NCBI GenBank assembly: GCA_016712525.1
Contig: JADJQX010000006.1
Coordinates: forward strand, 372,001 to 436,000
DNA length: 64,000 bases
Reading direction: 5' to 3'
From: Myxococcales bacterium
GTDB taxonomy: Bacteria > Myxococcota_A > Polyangia > Polyangiales > Polyangiaceae
Positions 8,849-17,479 of the stretch are shown in pieces. The position numbers were made by a program, and so were the translations under genes. Positions within the stretch are counted from its first letter, which is position 1; the number at the start of each line of letters is the position of its first letter. The notes under the pieces were generated by a model. It did not search any database. It saw nothing but the letters and a program-made list of their open reading frames with translations, and was not told the origin of the DNA.

Positions 8849-9949
8849 CTAGCGGCGCTCCGCCGTGAAGGTGAAGCGGCGCGTGGTCTTTCGCGGGCGC
8901 GTGGCTTGCCAGAAGCGGTCCGGGGTGTACTGCGTCGCCGTGCATGCCTGGGAGACCACGAAGGCGCCCGTCGCCGACCGCGCCTCAAACAAGGTCGAGC
9001 CCTCGAAGCACGCGGGGGCCATCGAGCGGCTACGTGAGGCCGTCCGCGCCGTGAGCTCGAGCGGGTCCGGGTCGCAGACGAGCGACAGCTCGCCGCCGTC
9101 CGGCCGGAAGGTCGCGGTGCCGGGGGCCCAGCGGGCCTCTTGTTCCCTCGGGACGAAGTTGGGGGCGATGTAGAGGCGATCGTTCTCCCAGTAGACGTAG
9201 GCCTTCGCCGGGATGCGCTCCGAGCGCTTCGGGAAGAGATCGCGACGTGTGCACGCGTAGGCGCTACCCGAGATGCCCCCGTGCTCGTTGGAGAGGCCGT
9301 CGCTCTCGACGAGCAGCGAGCCCTCGACGAGCCTCCCCTTGCCGCGCTCGGGGAGCCAGAAGAGCGGCTCGTACGTGCACGTGCACGCGTGCGCGACGGC
9401 GTCGCAGGTCGCGCTGGCCACGTCCTCGAGCCCTCGCGGCCGGCACCCTCGGTCGATCTGGCCTTCGCAGTCGGCCGTGCTGGAGCAGTACCCTCGCGGG
9501 GCGCGCGCGAACGTGCGCCAGTCGGCCGTCGCGAAGAGGAGCAGGAGCGCCTCGCCTTCTCGACGGTACTCGAAGCGGCGCGCGCGGCTGCCCGTGGGCC
9601 CGAGCAACGTGAGGTAGCGCTTCTGTCCCGACCTCGTGAGCTTCACCTTCCCTTCGAGCACCTGCCGCGTGCATTCTCCACACTCCCCGGCGGTCTCGAA
9701 GCGGTAGGCGCCGTCGCGGCGGAGCATGAGCGTGTCGGGCACGAACCCGTCTTGTCGGGTGAGGAAGGCGTGGACATGCTCGTACGTCGCGGCCATGGCC
9801 TCGAGGTCCTGCGCCGCGGTCGGCGCGGCCAGCTCGTCCTCTGACTCGGAGGCCGCGTCGTCCTCGGGCTCGCCGACACACGCCCCGGAGGCGCAGGCGA
9901 GCAGGAGCGACACGAAGGTGAGCACGCGGAGCGAGCGAGAGGTCGTCAT
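8849..9949 (-). CDS. Cysteine-rich hypothetical lipoprotein
   Basis: A 366-residue protein with a signal peptide and a Cys close to position 24 (LLLACASGACVGEPEDD), so probably a lipoprotein, followed by an acidic linker. The body has about a dozen Cys, mostly in pairs (GECGECTRQ, CSSTADCEGQ, CTCTYE), which suggests a disulfide-rich extracytoplasmic domain. The fragment STADCEGQIDRGCRPRG resembles the short Cys-rich repeats common in myxobacterial secreted proteins. No catalytic motif is seen. It is transcribed convergently with the ATPase-MscS pair and lies downstream of a small lipoprotein gene in the same direction. Function unknown. Confidence 0.7.
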   Translation of the reverse strand: MTTSRSLRVLTFVSLLLACASGACVGEPEDDAASESEDELAAPTAAQDLEAMAATYEHVHAFLTRQDGFVPDTLMLRRDGAYRFETAGECGECTRQVLEGKVKLTRSGQKRYLTLLGPTGSRARRFEYRREGEALLLLFATADWRTFARAPRGYCSSTADCEGQIDRGCRPRGLEDVASATCDAVAHACTCTYEPLFWLPERGKGRLVEGSLLVESDGLSNEHGGISGSAYACTRRDLFPKRSERIPAKAYVYWENDRLYIAPNFVPREQEARWAPGTATFRPDGGELSLVCDPDPLELTARTASRSRSMAPACFEGSTLFEARSATGAFVVSQACTATQYTPDRFWQATRPRKTTRRFTFTAERR

Positions 9950-10101
9950 GCCTCGAGGTACGGCGTGCTCGGCGCTCGCCTCCCCTGAGGATGCCTAAGG
10001 AACGGGGCCGGCCCGGCGCGCAGTGAGAGCGCGCCGCTTCGTCGATCCTGCCGGAGGCATCGATCGGGCGGAGCGGGCGCGGCCCAACGTTCCTCGATCG
10101 A

Positions 10102-10260
10102 CTACTTTGGCTGCTCGGCTGCCGGACCGGCGTCGGGCGCGTCCGGAGCGGCCGTGGGAACCGCGTCGGGCGTGATGGGCTCCGGCGTCGCGGGACCACA
10201 ATTGAGGGCGGCGAGGCCGATAGCCGCGACGAGGGTGACGAGGACGAGCTTGACGTTCAT
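10102..10260 (-). CDS. Small lipoprotein, 52 residues
   Basis: A very short gene on the minus strand. It begins MNVKLVLVTLVAAIGLAALN and has the lipobox Cys at residue 21 (LNCGPA). The mature part is about 32 residues, almost entirely Pro, Ala, Asp, Thr and Glu, and ends EQPK before a TAG. A GGAG ribosome site sits about nine bases before the ATG. The signal peptide is textbook in composition, which is why I accept so short an ORF. It is divergent from the sensor kinase gene, 72 bp apart. Small acidic lipoproteins of this kind are sometimes partners of sensor kinases, but nothing here proves that. Confidence 0.6.
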   Translation of the reverse strand: MNVKLVLVTLVAAIGLAALNCGPATPEPITPDAVPTAAPDAPDAGPAAEQPK

Positions 10261-10332
10261 GGGATCGAATCTCCTGGTGAAATGCCGGCGTGACCGGGCG
10301 GCGCGCCTCGTGCATACCGTGTGCCAACCTCC

Positions 10333-11751
10333 ATGCGCGTGACCCTCAAGTTGCTCTTATGGTTTCTCGTCTGCGTGGTGCTCGGGCTCGGCCTGAACGC
10401 GGTGCTCGCGGTTCGCGCCGAGCTGTCGCGCTACGAGGCGACCCTGTCCGAGCGCCACGAGGTCATGGGCAAGGTTCTCCGCGCGGCCTTCGTGGAGGTC
10501 GTGCGACGTGATGGTGTGCCCCGGGCCGTCTCCGTCCTCGAGTCATCGGATCAAGGCGTTCGACAGGTCAACCTGCGCTGGGTGCACCTCACGAAGGACG
10601 CCCCCGGCGCCTACCGGCCTGCGGTCGCCGTGGAGCGCCTCGGCGCCCTTCGTGCCGACGACGATGCGCACATCCATGATGGCGGCCATTTGCGCTCGTA
10701 CGTGCTGGTCCAGTTGGAGGGGCTGCCCGACTCGGCGATCGAGCTGTCGGAGGAGCTCGACGCCGAGAACGTGGTCCGTCGGACTGTCGCGCACGAAGCG
10801 CGTGCCGTCGTGCTCATCGCCCTCGGAATCGCCGTGGTCGCGTTCCTCGCCGGGGCGGTCGTCGTGGCGCGCCCCATGCAAGCGCTCGTCGAGCATGCTC
10901 GTCGCATCGGCGGTGGAGACCTGTCGGCGGCCGTCGTCGCCGCGTCGAACGACGAGATCGCCGACCTGGGGACCGAGATGAACGCCATGTGCTCCGAGCT
11001 GCGCTCTGCTCGTGCGGCGACGATGAAGGCGCTCGACGAGCTTCGGCACGCCGACCGCCTCACCACGGTCGGGAAGCTCGCGTCGGGCCTGGCGCACGAG
11101 CTCGGGACCCCGCTCAACGTGGTCGCCTTGCGCGCGAAGTCCATCGCGCGCGCGCCCTCGGCGGATACGCAGGTGCGAGATGCGGCGACGGCCATCGCCG
11201 AGCAGGCGACGAGGATGACGGAGCTCGTGAGGAGGCTGCTCGACTTTGCCCGGCGCAAGCCGCCCAAGGCGGGGAAGGTCGACCTCGGCGCGGTGGTCGT
11301 ACGAACGCTGCGGCTGCTCGAGCCGCTCGCGTCGAAGACCAGCGTGACGATGAAGGCGGAGGTCGACGTCTGCCCGGCCGTGACGGGTGACGCCGGCCAG
11401 CTCGAGCAGGTCGTGACGAACCTCGTGATGAACGCCATTCAAGCGATGCCGGAGGGGGGCGTCGTGCGGGTCAAATCATCGCGCGCGGACGGTCCCGTAC
11501 CGGGCGGGGATCCCGACGCGAAGGGGCACGCCGTACTCGTTGTCGAGGACACGGGGCCCGGCATCGCCCCCGAAGTCCTGCCGCACGTCTTCGAGCCGTT
11601 CTTCACCACGAAGGAGATCGGTGCCGGGACCGGGCTCGGTCTCTCGGTGTGCTACGGGATCGTCGTCGACCATCGCGGCGCGATCGAGGCCCGCTCCCCC
11701 GACGGGAGCGGAGCAAGGCTCGTCGTTCGCCTTCCGGAGGCCCTCTCGTGA
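10333..11751 (+). CDS. NtrB-like membrane sensor histidine kinase
   Basis: A 472-residue sensor kinase. Membrane span 1 is at residues about 5-27, an extracytoplasmic sensor domain about 28-155, span 2 about 157-182, then a HAMP linker. The HisKA domain carries the phosphoaccepting His in GLAHELGTPLNVV (about residue 254). The HATPase domain shows the N box (NLVMNAIQAMPEGG), G1 box (VEDTGPGIAPEVL) and G2 box (GAGTGLGLSVCYG). The class is that of kinases paired with NtrC-type regulators. An in-frame GTG at 10321 is possible, but ATG 10333 gives the cleaner N-terminus. The stop overlaps the GTG of the regulator (GTGA at 11748-11751), so the two are a coupled pair. The sensed signal is unknown; the neighbouring antiporter suggests ions, pH or osmotic stress. 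Confidence 0.9.
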   Translation: MRVTLKLLLWFLVCVVLGLGLNAVLAVRAELSRYEATLSERHEVMGKVLRAAFVEVVRRDGVPRAVSVLESSDQGVRQVNLRWVHLTKDAPGAYRPAVAVERLGALRADDDAHIHDGGHLRSYVLVQLEGLPDSAIELSEELDAENVVRRTVAHEARAVVLIALGIAVVAFLAGAVVVARPMQALVEHARRIGGGDLSAAVVAASNDEIADLGTEMNAMCSELRSARAATMKALDELRHADRLTTVGKLASGLAHELGTPLNVVALRAKSIARAPSADTQVRDAATAIAEQATRMTELVRRLLDFARRKPPKAGKVDLGAVVVRTLRLLEPLASKTSVTMKAEVDVCPAVTGDAGQLEQVVTNLVMNAIQAMPEGGVVRVKSSRADGPVPGGDPDAKGHAVLVVEDTGPGIAPEVLPHVFEPFFTTKEIGAGTGLGLSVCYGIVVDHRGAIEARSPDGSGARLVVRLPEALS

Positions 11752-13100
11752 CCCGAATTCTGCTCGTCGACGATGACAAGGCCATGTGCGAGGCGCTCGC
11801 CGCGGAGCTCGAGGTGCACGGGATCGAGGCCGTGTACCGGACCGAGCCGCGGTCGGCCCTCGAACTCGTCCTCGCGGACGATTTCGACGCGGTCGTCACC
11901 GACCTCAACATGCCGGGCTTGAACGGGGTGGAGCTCTGCCAGCGCATCGCGGAGAACCGGCGTGACGTCCCCGTCGTCGTCGTGACCGCGTTCGGCTCGC
12001 TCGACACCGCGATCGCGACGATCCGTGCGGGGGCGTTCGACTTCCTCCCGAAGCCGTTCGACGTGGAGGACGTCGTCGTCGCCGTAGAGCGCGCCGTTCG
12101 GGACAAGTCCCTCCGAAAGGAGGTGCAGCGCCTGAGAGGGGCTCTCGCGGAGCCGTCACCTCCGAAGGGGCTGCTCGGGTCGAGCCCGGCGATGCAGGGC
12201 GTTCTCGATCTCGTCGAGCGCGTCGCCGGCTCGGACGTGAGCGTGCTCGTCACGGGGGAGAGCGGGAGCGGAAAAGAGGTCGTGGCGCGCGAGATCCACG
12301 CGCGGAGCGCCATCGCTCCGGGCCCCTTTGTCGCAGTCAACTGCGCGGCCATCCCCGAGGCCCTGCTCGAGAGCGAGCTCTTCGGGCACGCGCGAGGCGC
12401 GTTCACCGATGCCCGAAGCCAAAGGCGAGGCCTGTTCGTCGAAGCCGATGGCGGCACTCTGCTGCTCGACGAGATCGGAGAGATGCCCCTCACCATGCAG
12501 GCGAAGCTCCTGCGCGCGCTCGAGGAGCGGGCCGTACGCCCGGTTGGGAGCAACAGCCCGGTGCCGTTTACCGCCCGCCTCATCGCCGCCACCAACAAAA
12601 ACCTCGAAGCGGCCGTCCAGGAGCGCGCGTTCCGCGAGGACCTCTACTACCGCATTCACGTCGTCCACATCGAGGTGCCACCGCTCCGTGTCCGGGGCCC
12701 GGACGTGCTCGAGCTCGCGCAGGCGTTCCTGAAGAGGGCCGCCACGCGGCAAAACAAGGACGTCCGTGGCCTCTCGAGCGCCGTGGCCGAGAGGTTGCTC
12801 GGCTACGCGTGGCCGGGGAACGTGCGGGAGCTCGTGAACTGCATCGAGCGAGCTGTCGCGCTCGCGCGTTTCTCGGAGCTCAGCGTCGACGATCTGCCCG
12901 AGCGTGTCCGTGCATACCCCACGAGCCCTCTCGTGCTCGCGGCGGACGCCGACGATCTCGTCCCCTTGGAGGAGCTCGAGCGACGCTACGTCGTGAGGGT
13001 GCTCGAGGCGGTCGGAGGCAACAAGTCGAGCGCCGCCAAGATCCTCGGCCTCGACCGGACGACGCTCTACCGCATGATGGCGCGGTTCGGCCTCCGATGA
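11748..13100 (+). CDS. NtrC-family sigma54-dependent response regulator (GAFTDA variant)
   Basis: A 450-residue enhancer-binding protein with all three NtrC parts. The receiver domain has the acidic pocket DDD near residues 8-10, phosphoacceptor Asp52 in VVTDLNMPG, and the conserved Lys in FLPKPF. The AAA+ domain has Walker A GESGSGKE (170-177) and Walker B LLLDEIGE. The C-terminal Fis-type helix-turn-helix contains NKSSAAKILGLDRTTLYRMM. The sigma54-contact loop reads GAFTDA (217-222) instead of the usual GAFTGA. It is co-translated with the kinase upstream. A palindrome and a sigma54 promoter lie immediately downstream, ahead of the antiporter gene, which makes that gene the likeliest target. 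Start is GTG 11748. Confidence 0.92.
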   Translation: MTRILLVDDDKAMCEALAAELEVHGIEAVYRTEPRSALELVLADDFDAVVTDLNMPGLNGVELCQRIAENRRDVPVVVVTAFGSLDTAIATIRAGAFDFLPKPFDVEDVVVAVERAVRDKSLRKEVQRLRGALAEPSPPKGLLGSSPAMQGVLDLVERVAGSDVSVLVTGESGSGKEVVAREIHARSAIAPGPFVAVNCAAIPEALLESELFGHARGAFTDARSQRRGLFVEADGGTLLLDEIGEMPLTMQAKLLRALEERAVRPVGSNSPVPFTARLIAATNKNLEAAVQERAFREDLYYRIHVVHIEVPPLRVRGPDVLELAQAFLKRAATRQNKDVRGLSSAVAERLLGYAWPGNVRELVNCIERAVALARFSELSVDDLPERVRAYPTSPLVLAADADDLVPLEELERRYVVRVLEAVGGNKSSAAKILGLDRTTLYRMMARFGLR

Positions 13101-13130
13101 GTGTGGCAGGTCACCACGGTGCACACCATG

Positions 13131-13147
13131 TGTGGCGGAACGCTACA
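13131..13147. promoter_or_regulatory. Candidate upstream activator site (palindrome copy 1)
   Basis: TGTGGCG-GAA-CGCTACA is a 7-3-7 inverted repeat with one mismatch. It matches the perfect TGTGGCG-N3-CGCCACA sites at 38087 and 41417. Its centre is about 62 bp before the -12 GC of the sigma54 promoter at 13187, a workable position for an NtrC-type enhancer site. It sits 31 bp after the regulator gene. Confidence 0.6.
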
Positions 13148-13186
13148 CCCCACAGGGGCGATCGCTCGACATGGAGGCTCCCCACG

Positions 13187-13203
13187 TTGGAACGGACGTT
13201 GCA
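13187..13203 (+). promoter_or_regulatory. Sigma54 (-24/-12) promoter for the antiporter gene
   Basis: TTGGAACGGACGTTGCA matches the sigma54 consensus YTGGCACGRNNNTTGCW at every defined position but one. GG (13189-13190) and GC (13201-13202) are exactly ten bases apart. Transcription should start near 13213, about 100 bp before the antiporter ATG. It lies directly downstream of an NtrC-family gene. Confidence 0.72.
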
Positions 13204-13311
13204 GCTTTCCCCGACGCTTCTCTGTTGATGTCCCCTCCACCGGTGGCCACATGACGATTCGTCACGTGGCCACCGGACTTTTGTCTGAACCGTGGTCCCC
13301 TCCCTCCGGAC

Positions 13312-14562
13312 ATGTCTCCCTTTCAGGTCTTCGCCGTCGTCCTCACCCTCTCCGCCGCGTTCGCGTACGTGAACCAGCGCTCGGTGCGCCTCCCGCCGGG
13401 GATCGGCATCATGGCGATGTCACTCGTCGTATCGACGGTGATGATCCTCGTCGACAAGGCCGGGATCGTCGCGCTGCGCCCGGCGCTGGCGGACTTCGTC
13501 GCGAGGGCAGAGCTCGGGCACACGCTCCTCCACGGAATGCTCGGCGCGCTCCTCTTCGCGGGCGCTCTCCATGTCGACCTCGGTGAGCTGCGCCGTGAGC
13601 GCGCGACCGTGCTCGGGCTCTCGTTCGTCGGCACGCTCCTCTCGACCGCGCTGGTCGGGTTCGGCTTCTTCGCCGTCTCGCGCGTCGTCGGCGTGGGCGT
13701 CACGATCGGGTACGCTTTGCTCTTCGGCGCGCTCGTCTCACCGACGGACCCGGTTGCGGTCCTCGGGATCCTGAAGGCAGCGAAGGTGCCGAAGCGCCTC
13801 GAGACGCAGATCGCCGGGGAGTCTCTCCTGAACGACGGTGTCGGGGTCGTCGTCTTCGGCGCGCTCGTAGGGGTCGTCGTCGAGGGCAGGGTGGCGCACG
13901 CGGGCGACGTCGCCGTCGCGTTCGTGCGGGAGGCCATCGGCGGGGCCGCATTCGGAGCGTTCGGCGGCTACGTGACGTACCGGCTCCTTCGGAGCATCGA
14001 CCACTACCAGACCGAGCTCCTCCTCACCCTCGCGCTCGTCTTCGGCGGGTATGCGCTCGCGGAACGACTTCACGTGTCGGCGCCGCTCGCGTCCGTGGTC
14101 TCGGGCCTCATCATCGGGAATGCTGGGCGCGAGCATGGGATGAGCGACGTGACGCGCGATCACCTCGACAAGTTCTGGGCGCTCGTCGACGACGTCCTCA
14201 ACGCCGTCCTCTTCGTCCTCGTTGGCTTGGAGCTCACCGCGCTTCCACTCGCCGCTCCCACCCTCGGGCTCGGTGCGTTGGCGGTGATTGTCGTCCTCCT
14301 CGCGCGCTTCGTGAGCGTGGCCGTGCCCCTCACGGCGATGCGGCGTGTGGTCCAGCCGGTCCGAGGGACGATCCCGGTCCTTACGTGGGGAGGGGTGCGT
14401 GGCGGGATCTCCATCGCCCTCGCGCTCTCTCTGCCGCCGTCCGACACTCGTGACGTCGTCCTCACGGTGACCTACGTGGTGGTCGTGTTCTCGGTCCTCG
14501 TCCAGGGGCTCACGCTGGGGGCCGTCGCGAAGCGCTTCGTCCGCGGGGCGGAGCCCGCGTGA
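13312..14562 (+). CDS. CPA1-family Na+/H+ antiporter (NhaP-like)
   Basis: A 416-residue transporter with about 11-12 hydrophobic spans. Family hallmarks are ALVSPTDPVAVLGIL (the unwound-helix TDP motif) and GESLLNDGVGVVVF, which holds the Asn-Asp pair used for ion binding in electroneutral CPA1 exchangers. WGGVRGGISIALAL near the C-terminus is also typical. CPA1 exchangers expel Na+ (or K+) against H+ and serve pH and salt tolerance. There is no long cytoplasmic C-terminal tail. The gene is preceded by a palindromic activator site and a sigma54 promoter, so expression probably depends on the kinase-regulator pair upstream. Exact cation preference cannot be read from the sequence. Confidence 0.9.
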   Translation: MSPFQVFAVVLTLSAAFAYVNQRSVRLPPGIGIMAMSLVVSTVMILVDKAGIVALRPALADFVARAELGHTLLHGMLGALLFAGALHVDLGELRRERATVLGLSFVGTLLSTALVGFGFFAVSRVVGVGVTIGYALLFGALVSPTDPVAVLGILKAAKVPKRLETQIAGESLLNDGVGVVVFGALVGVVVEGRVAHAGDVAVAFVREAIGGAAFGAFGGYVTYRLLRSIDHYQTELLLTLALVFGGYALAERLHVSAPLASVVSGLIIGNAGREHGMSDVTRDHLDKFWALVDDVLNAVLFVLVGLELTALPLAAPTLGLGALAVIVVLLARFVSVAVPLTAMRRVVQPVRGTIPVLTWGGVRGGISIALALSLPPSDTRDVVLTVTYVVVVFSVLVQGLTLGAVAKRFVRGAEPA

Positions 14563-14612
14563 GGCCACGAATCCCCGCGTTCGCCGACTCGTGCGCGAGA
14601 ATGGACGGGCTG

Positions 14613-16017
14613 CTATCGCCAGCCCTTGGCGCAGCCGCGCCCACACCGAAGCGGGGGGGAGGGCTCGATCCGAGCGCGGACCTCGGCCAGTCTCGACGCC
14701 ATGCGCGCGTGGTCGGGGCCGCTTCGGAGGGGGTGGAGCTCCTTGGGATCGTTCTCGAGATCGTAGACGAGCGTCCTCCCTGATTCGCCGACGTAGGTCG
14801 CCTTCCAACGCCCGTCGATGAGGGACTTTCGCTCGAAGGAGAGATCGTTGGCGGGCATGTCGACGATGACGTCGCGCGGCTCGAGCTCGGCGCCGAGCAC
14901 CTCGGGTACGAGGGACTTTCCGCGGTAGTCGTCGCGCGGAGGGAGACCGAGGAGGTCGAGGATCGTCGGCCCGAGGTCGATGAGGCTCCGCGGCGTAGAG
15001 ATCCGCCTCGGGGGAGTCCCTGGGATGCAAACGATCAAAGGCACCCGCACGAGCGCCTCCCAGACCTCGTAGCCGTGATAGGCCTGCCCGTGGTCGCCGA
15101 TGCCCTCGCCGTGGTCCGCCGTCACGACGATCGCAGTGCGTCGCCCTCGAGGCGACTCGGCAACGTGGTCGAGGAGCTTCCCGACGTACTTGTCCGTGAG
15201 GAAGACCTCCGCGTCGTAGAGATCGCGCGGCGCTCCCCCGAAATGGGGCACGTCTTCGTCTCTCGACGGCGCGAGCCAGAGCGCGTGAGGATCGACGAAG
15301 TGGTACCACGCGAGGCGCCGCGTGGCCGAAGGTGTCGAGGTGGCGTCGAGCTGGCTTCGCGCGAGCCCGAAGAGCACCTTCGACGTCTTGTTCGGATCGA
15401 CGTTGGGGGCGGGCAAGAGCCCCGGGACGAGCTCGAACCGTGAGAAGCCGTGGGAGAGGCCGGAGCGGCGGAGGTAGTCATGCGCGTGCGCCGACACCGT
15501 CTCGACGCCCGAGGCGCGCGCGATGGCGGCTACGGAGCCTTCGTGGGGTGGGTAGACCGCCGAGAAATAGCCGTCTCGTTTGAGCTCGCTCGCGTATTTC
15601 CCCTGCAAGATCGAGCCGAGGCTCGGCGCCGTGTGCGAGGCCGTCGCGTACGCTCTCTCGTAGGTCACGCAGCGCGACGCGAGCTCCGTGAGACGCGGCG
15701 CGATGTCGCGCGGATACCCGGTCCACGGTAGGTCGGCTCGAAGCGAGTCGATCGTCACGAGGAGGACGTCGAGCGGCTCGATCTCTCCCGCGGCCGGAGC
15801 GGCCGAGTCGGCCTCCGTCGCGGGGGGGTGGGGCGTGGGCGCCAGGCGGGACGGGAGACGACACGAGGGCGCGTCCGAGGGGCCGCGCGGGTGTTACCCC
15901 TCCCATCGGGGAGTCGACGTCGCGGCATCCCGTGTAGACAGCTACGAATGGAGCGAGCGCCGCGACGCAGGCTGAGCGTCGACGTCCGCCGTGTGCTCGT
16001 GACCACGAGCCCGTCAT
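14613..16017 (-). CDS. Sulfatase/alkaline phosphatase-superfamily lipoprotein with an apparent frameshift
   Basis: The C-terminal 381 residues (from 15758 down) carry sulfatase-superfamily signatures: TIDSLRAD (metal site), SHTAPSLGSILQGK at the nucleophile position with Thr instead of Cys or Ser, VVTADHGEGIGDHG, and a late LIDLGPTILDLLGL. That frame stays open above position 15758 without a start codon until a stop at 15894-15896, and it encodes the expected LDVLLVTIDSLRAD beta strand. The missing start lies in another frame: ATG at 16017 opens a lipoprotein signal ending FVAVYTGC. The two frames join at a run of seven G (15822-15828, C on the coding strand); one base fewer restores a single ORF. 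This is a sequencing error, a recent mutation or a contingency tract. The substrate is unknown. Confidence 0.72.
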
Positions 16018-16061
16018 GCCGTCCTCTCTGCAGACGGCGTGCCAGAGCGCGCCGAGCGGCG

Positions 16062-17432
16062 TCAGCCTTGGTCGAGGAGCACGTCCCGCGACGCCAAGAG
16101 CACGAGGGCCTCTCCCTTGGCGAAGGTGTGGGCCTTGGGGTTCAGGGTGACCGTACCATCCGCCGAGCGGACGCCCACGAGGAGCGCTTCGTGCTCCTGC
16201 TTGAGGGTGACGAGGAGCGCGTCGAACGTCTTGCCGATCCACCGCGTAGGCACTTCTACGGTCGTGAACTTGTTGCCGTACTCGAGCGTCATGATTTCCT
16301 CGAAGAGGCCCATGACGCCCTTGGTGAGCGCAGCCTGAGCCAGCAGGAATGCGCTGTGCTCTCCGCTCACGACGACGTCGTTCACATTTCCCATCCGCAG
16401 GTGCGCTACGTGGTCCCGCGTGTGGACCTCGGCGCAGGTGTAGACCGCAGGGTTGAGGCGCTCGATCGTGAGCGCTGCCAGGACCGTGCGAGCGTCGGCG
16501 TCGCGTTCGGACCGACCTCGGCTCGTGTCCGAGAGGAGGATGCACTTGGCCGCCCGGCGAACCCCTGCGCGCTCGAGGCTCGCGACCTCGGTGAAATCGG
16601 CGTGGAGGAACTGCACGTGCCGCCGTAGGCCCGGATCTTGAAAGGAAGGTTCGCCGTCCGCGTCCGTGACCACGACAATTACGTCGGCCACGGTCTTGGC
16701 GGACTGAACCTCGCGCACGAGCAGCTCTGCCTTCCGATTCCACCCACAGATGATCAAATGACCTTCGAGATCTTCCCAGTCCACCATCGGGCCTCCGGTG
16801 CGAATAGCGTCCGTCACCACGGCGCCCACGGTGCCGGCGACCGTCGCGAACACGGCGAGCCCCGTCGCGATGACGAGGCCGATAGCGGCGCGACCTCCCC
16901 AGGTCACGGGGGGCATCGGGATGGGCTCGCCGGCGACCATCGAGAAGAGCGCGGCGGTGAACGAGAGCGAAGGTGTCCCGAGGCTCGGGTTCTCGTGCCG
17001 CTCGAATACGTAGATCGCCACGCTTCCGACGAAGAGCGCGAGCGTCGCCACGAGACCTACACGAAGCAGAGCTCGTGTGCCCGGGCGCAGGTGCTTCGCG
17101 CTGGGCTCGGCGAGCGGCAGGAGCCGCAGGAGCCGCGCGAATCGAAGCAGCAGGAGAGGGCTTCCGGGGGCCGCGGCGAGTGTAGGGAGGAGCGCGAGCT
17201 CGGGGAGGCTCCGCAGAGCACCTCGTCGCCTCCCGCGTGGGTCCGTCCAAGCCCTCACGAGGCCCTCGACGACCGTCACCCCGGTGAGCGCGAGCCCGGC
17301 GACGTGCACCCACGACGGGCTCGCGTCTCCGAGCTCGAGGAGCGTGGACGTCGCGGAGGCCGCGACCAGGGTAGCTCCCGCGGTACGCCCCGCCCTCGAC
17401 TCGAGCCAGCGACGAGCTTGACGAGGCGACAC
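16062..17432 (-). CDS. RCK-domain ion channel-like protein with an atypical filter
   Basis: A 456-residue protein laid out like a bacterial K+ channel. Hydrophobic spans lie at about 15-145, a pore-loop region near 150-170 and another span near 175-200. Two regulatory parts follow: a TrkA-N Rossmann domain (HLIICGWNRKAELLVREV, about 225-245) and a TrkA-C-like end (KFTTVEVPTRWIGKTFDALL onward). RCK domains gate K+ channels in response to Ca2+, nucleotides or other ligands. The expected filter TVGYGD is absent; the matching stretch reads FSMVAGEPIPMPPVTWGG. Conduction and selectivity are therefore uncertain. The gene is convergent with nothing and divergent from the trehalose operon, 47 bp apart, which fits an osmotic role. 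Confidence 0.75.
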   Translation of the reverse strand: MSPRQARRWLESRAGRTAGATLVAASATSTLLELGDASPSWVHVAGLALTGVTVVEGLVRAWTDPRGRRRGALRSLPELALLPTLAAAPGSPLLLLRFARLLRLLPLAEPSAKHLRPGTRALLRVGLVATLALFVGSVAIYVFERHENPSLGTPSLSFTAALFSMVAGEPIPMPPVTWGGRAAIGLVIATGLAVFATVAGTVGAVVTDAIRTGGPMVDWEDLEGHLIICGWNRKAELLVREVQSAKTVADVIVVVTDADGEPSFQDPGLRRHVQFLHADFTEVASLERAGVRRAAKCILLSDTSRGRSERDADARTVLAALTIERLNPAVYTCAEVHTRDHVAHLRMGNVNDVVVSGEHSAFLLAQAALTKGVMGLFEEIMTLEYGNKFTTVEVPTRWIGKTFDALLVTLKQEHEALLVGVRSADGTVTLNPKAHTFAKGEALVLLASRDVLLDQG

Positions 17433-17479
17433 ACGCCGACCCTAGTTCAAACTGCGCTCGGAGCCAACGCGGAGACTCG

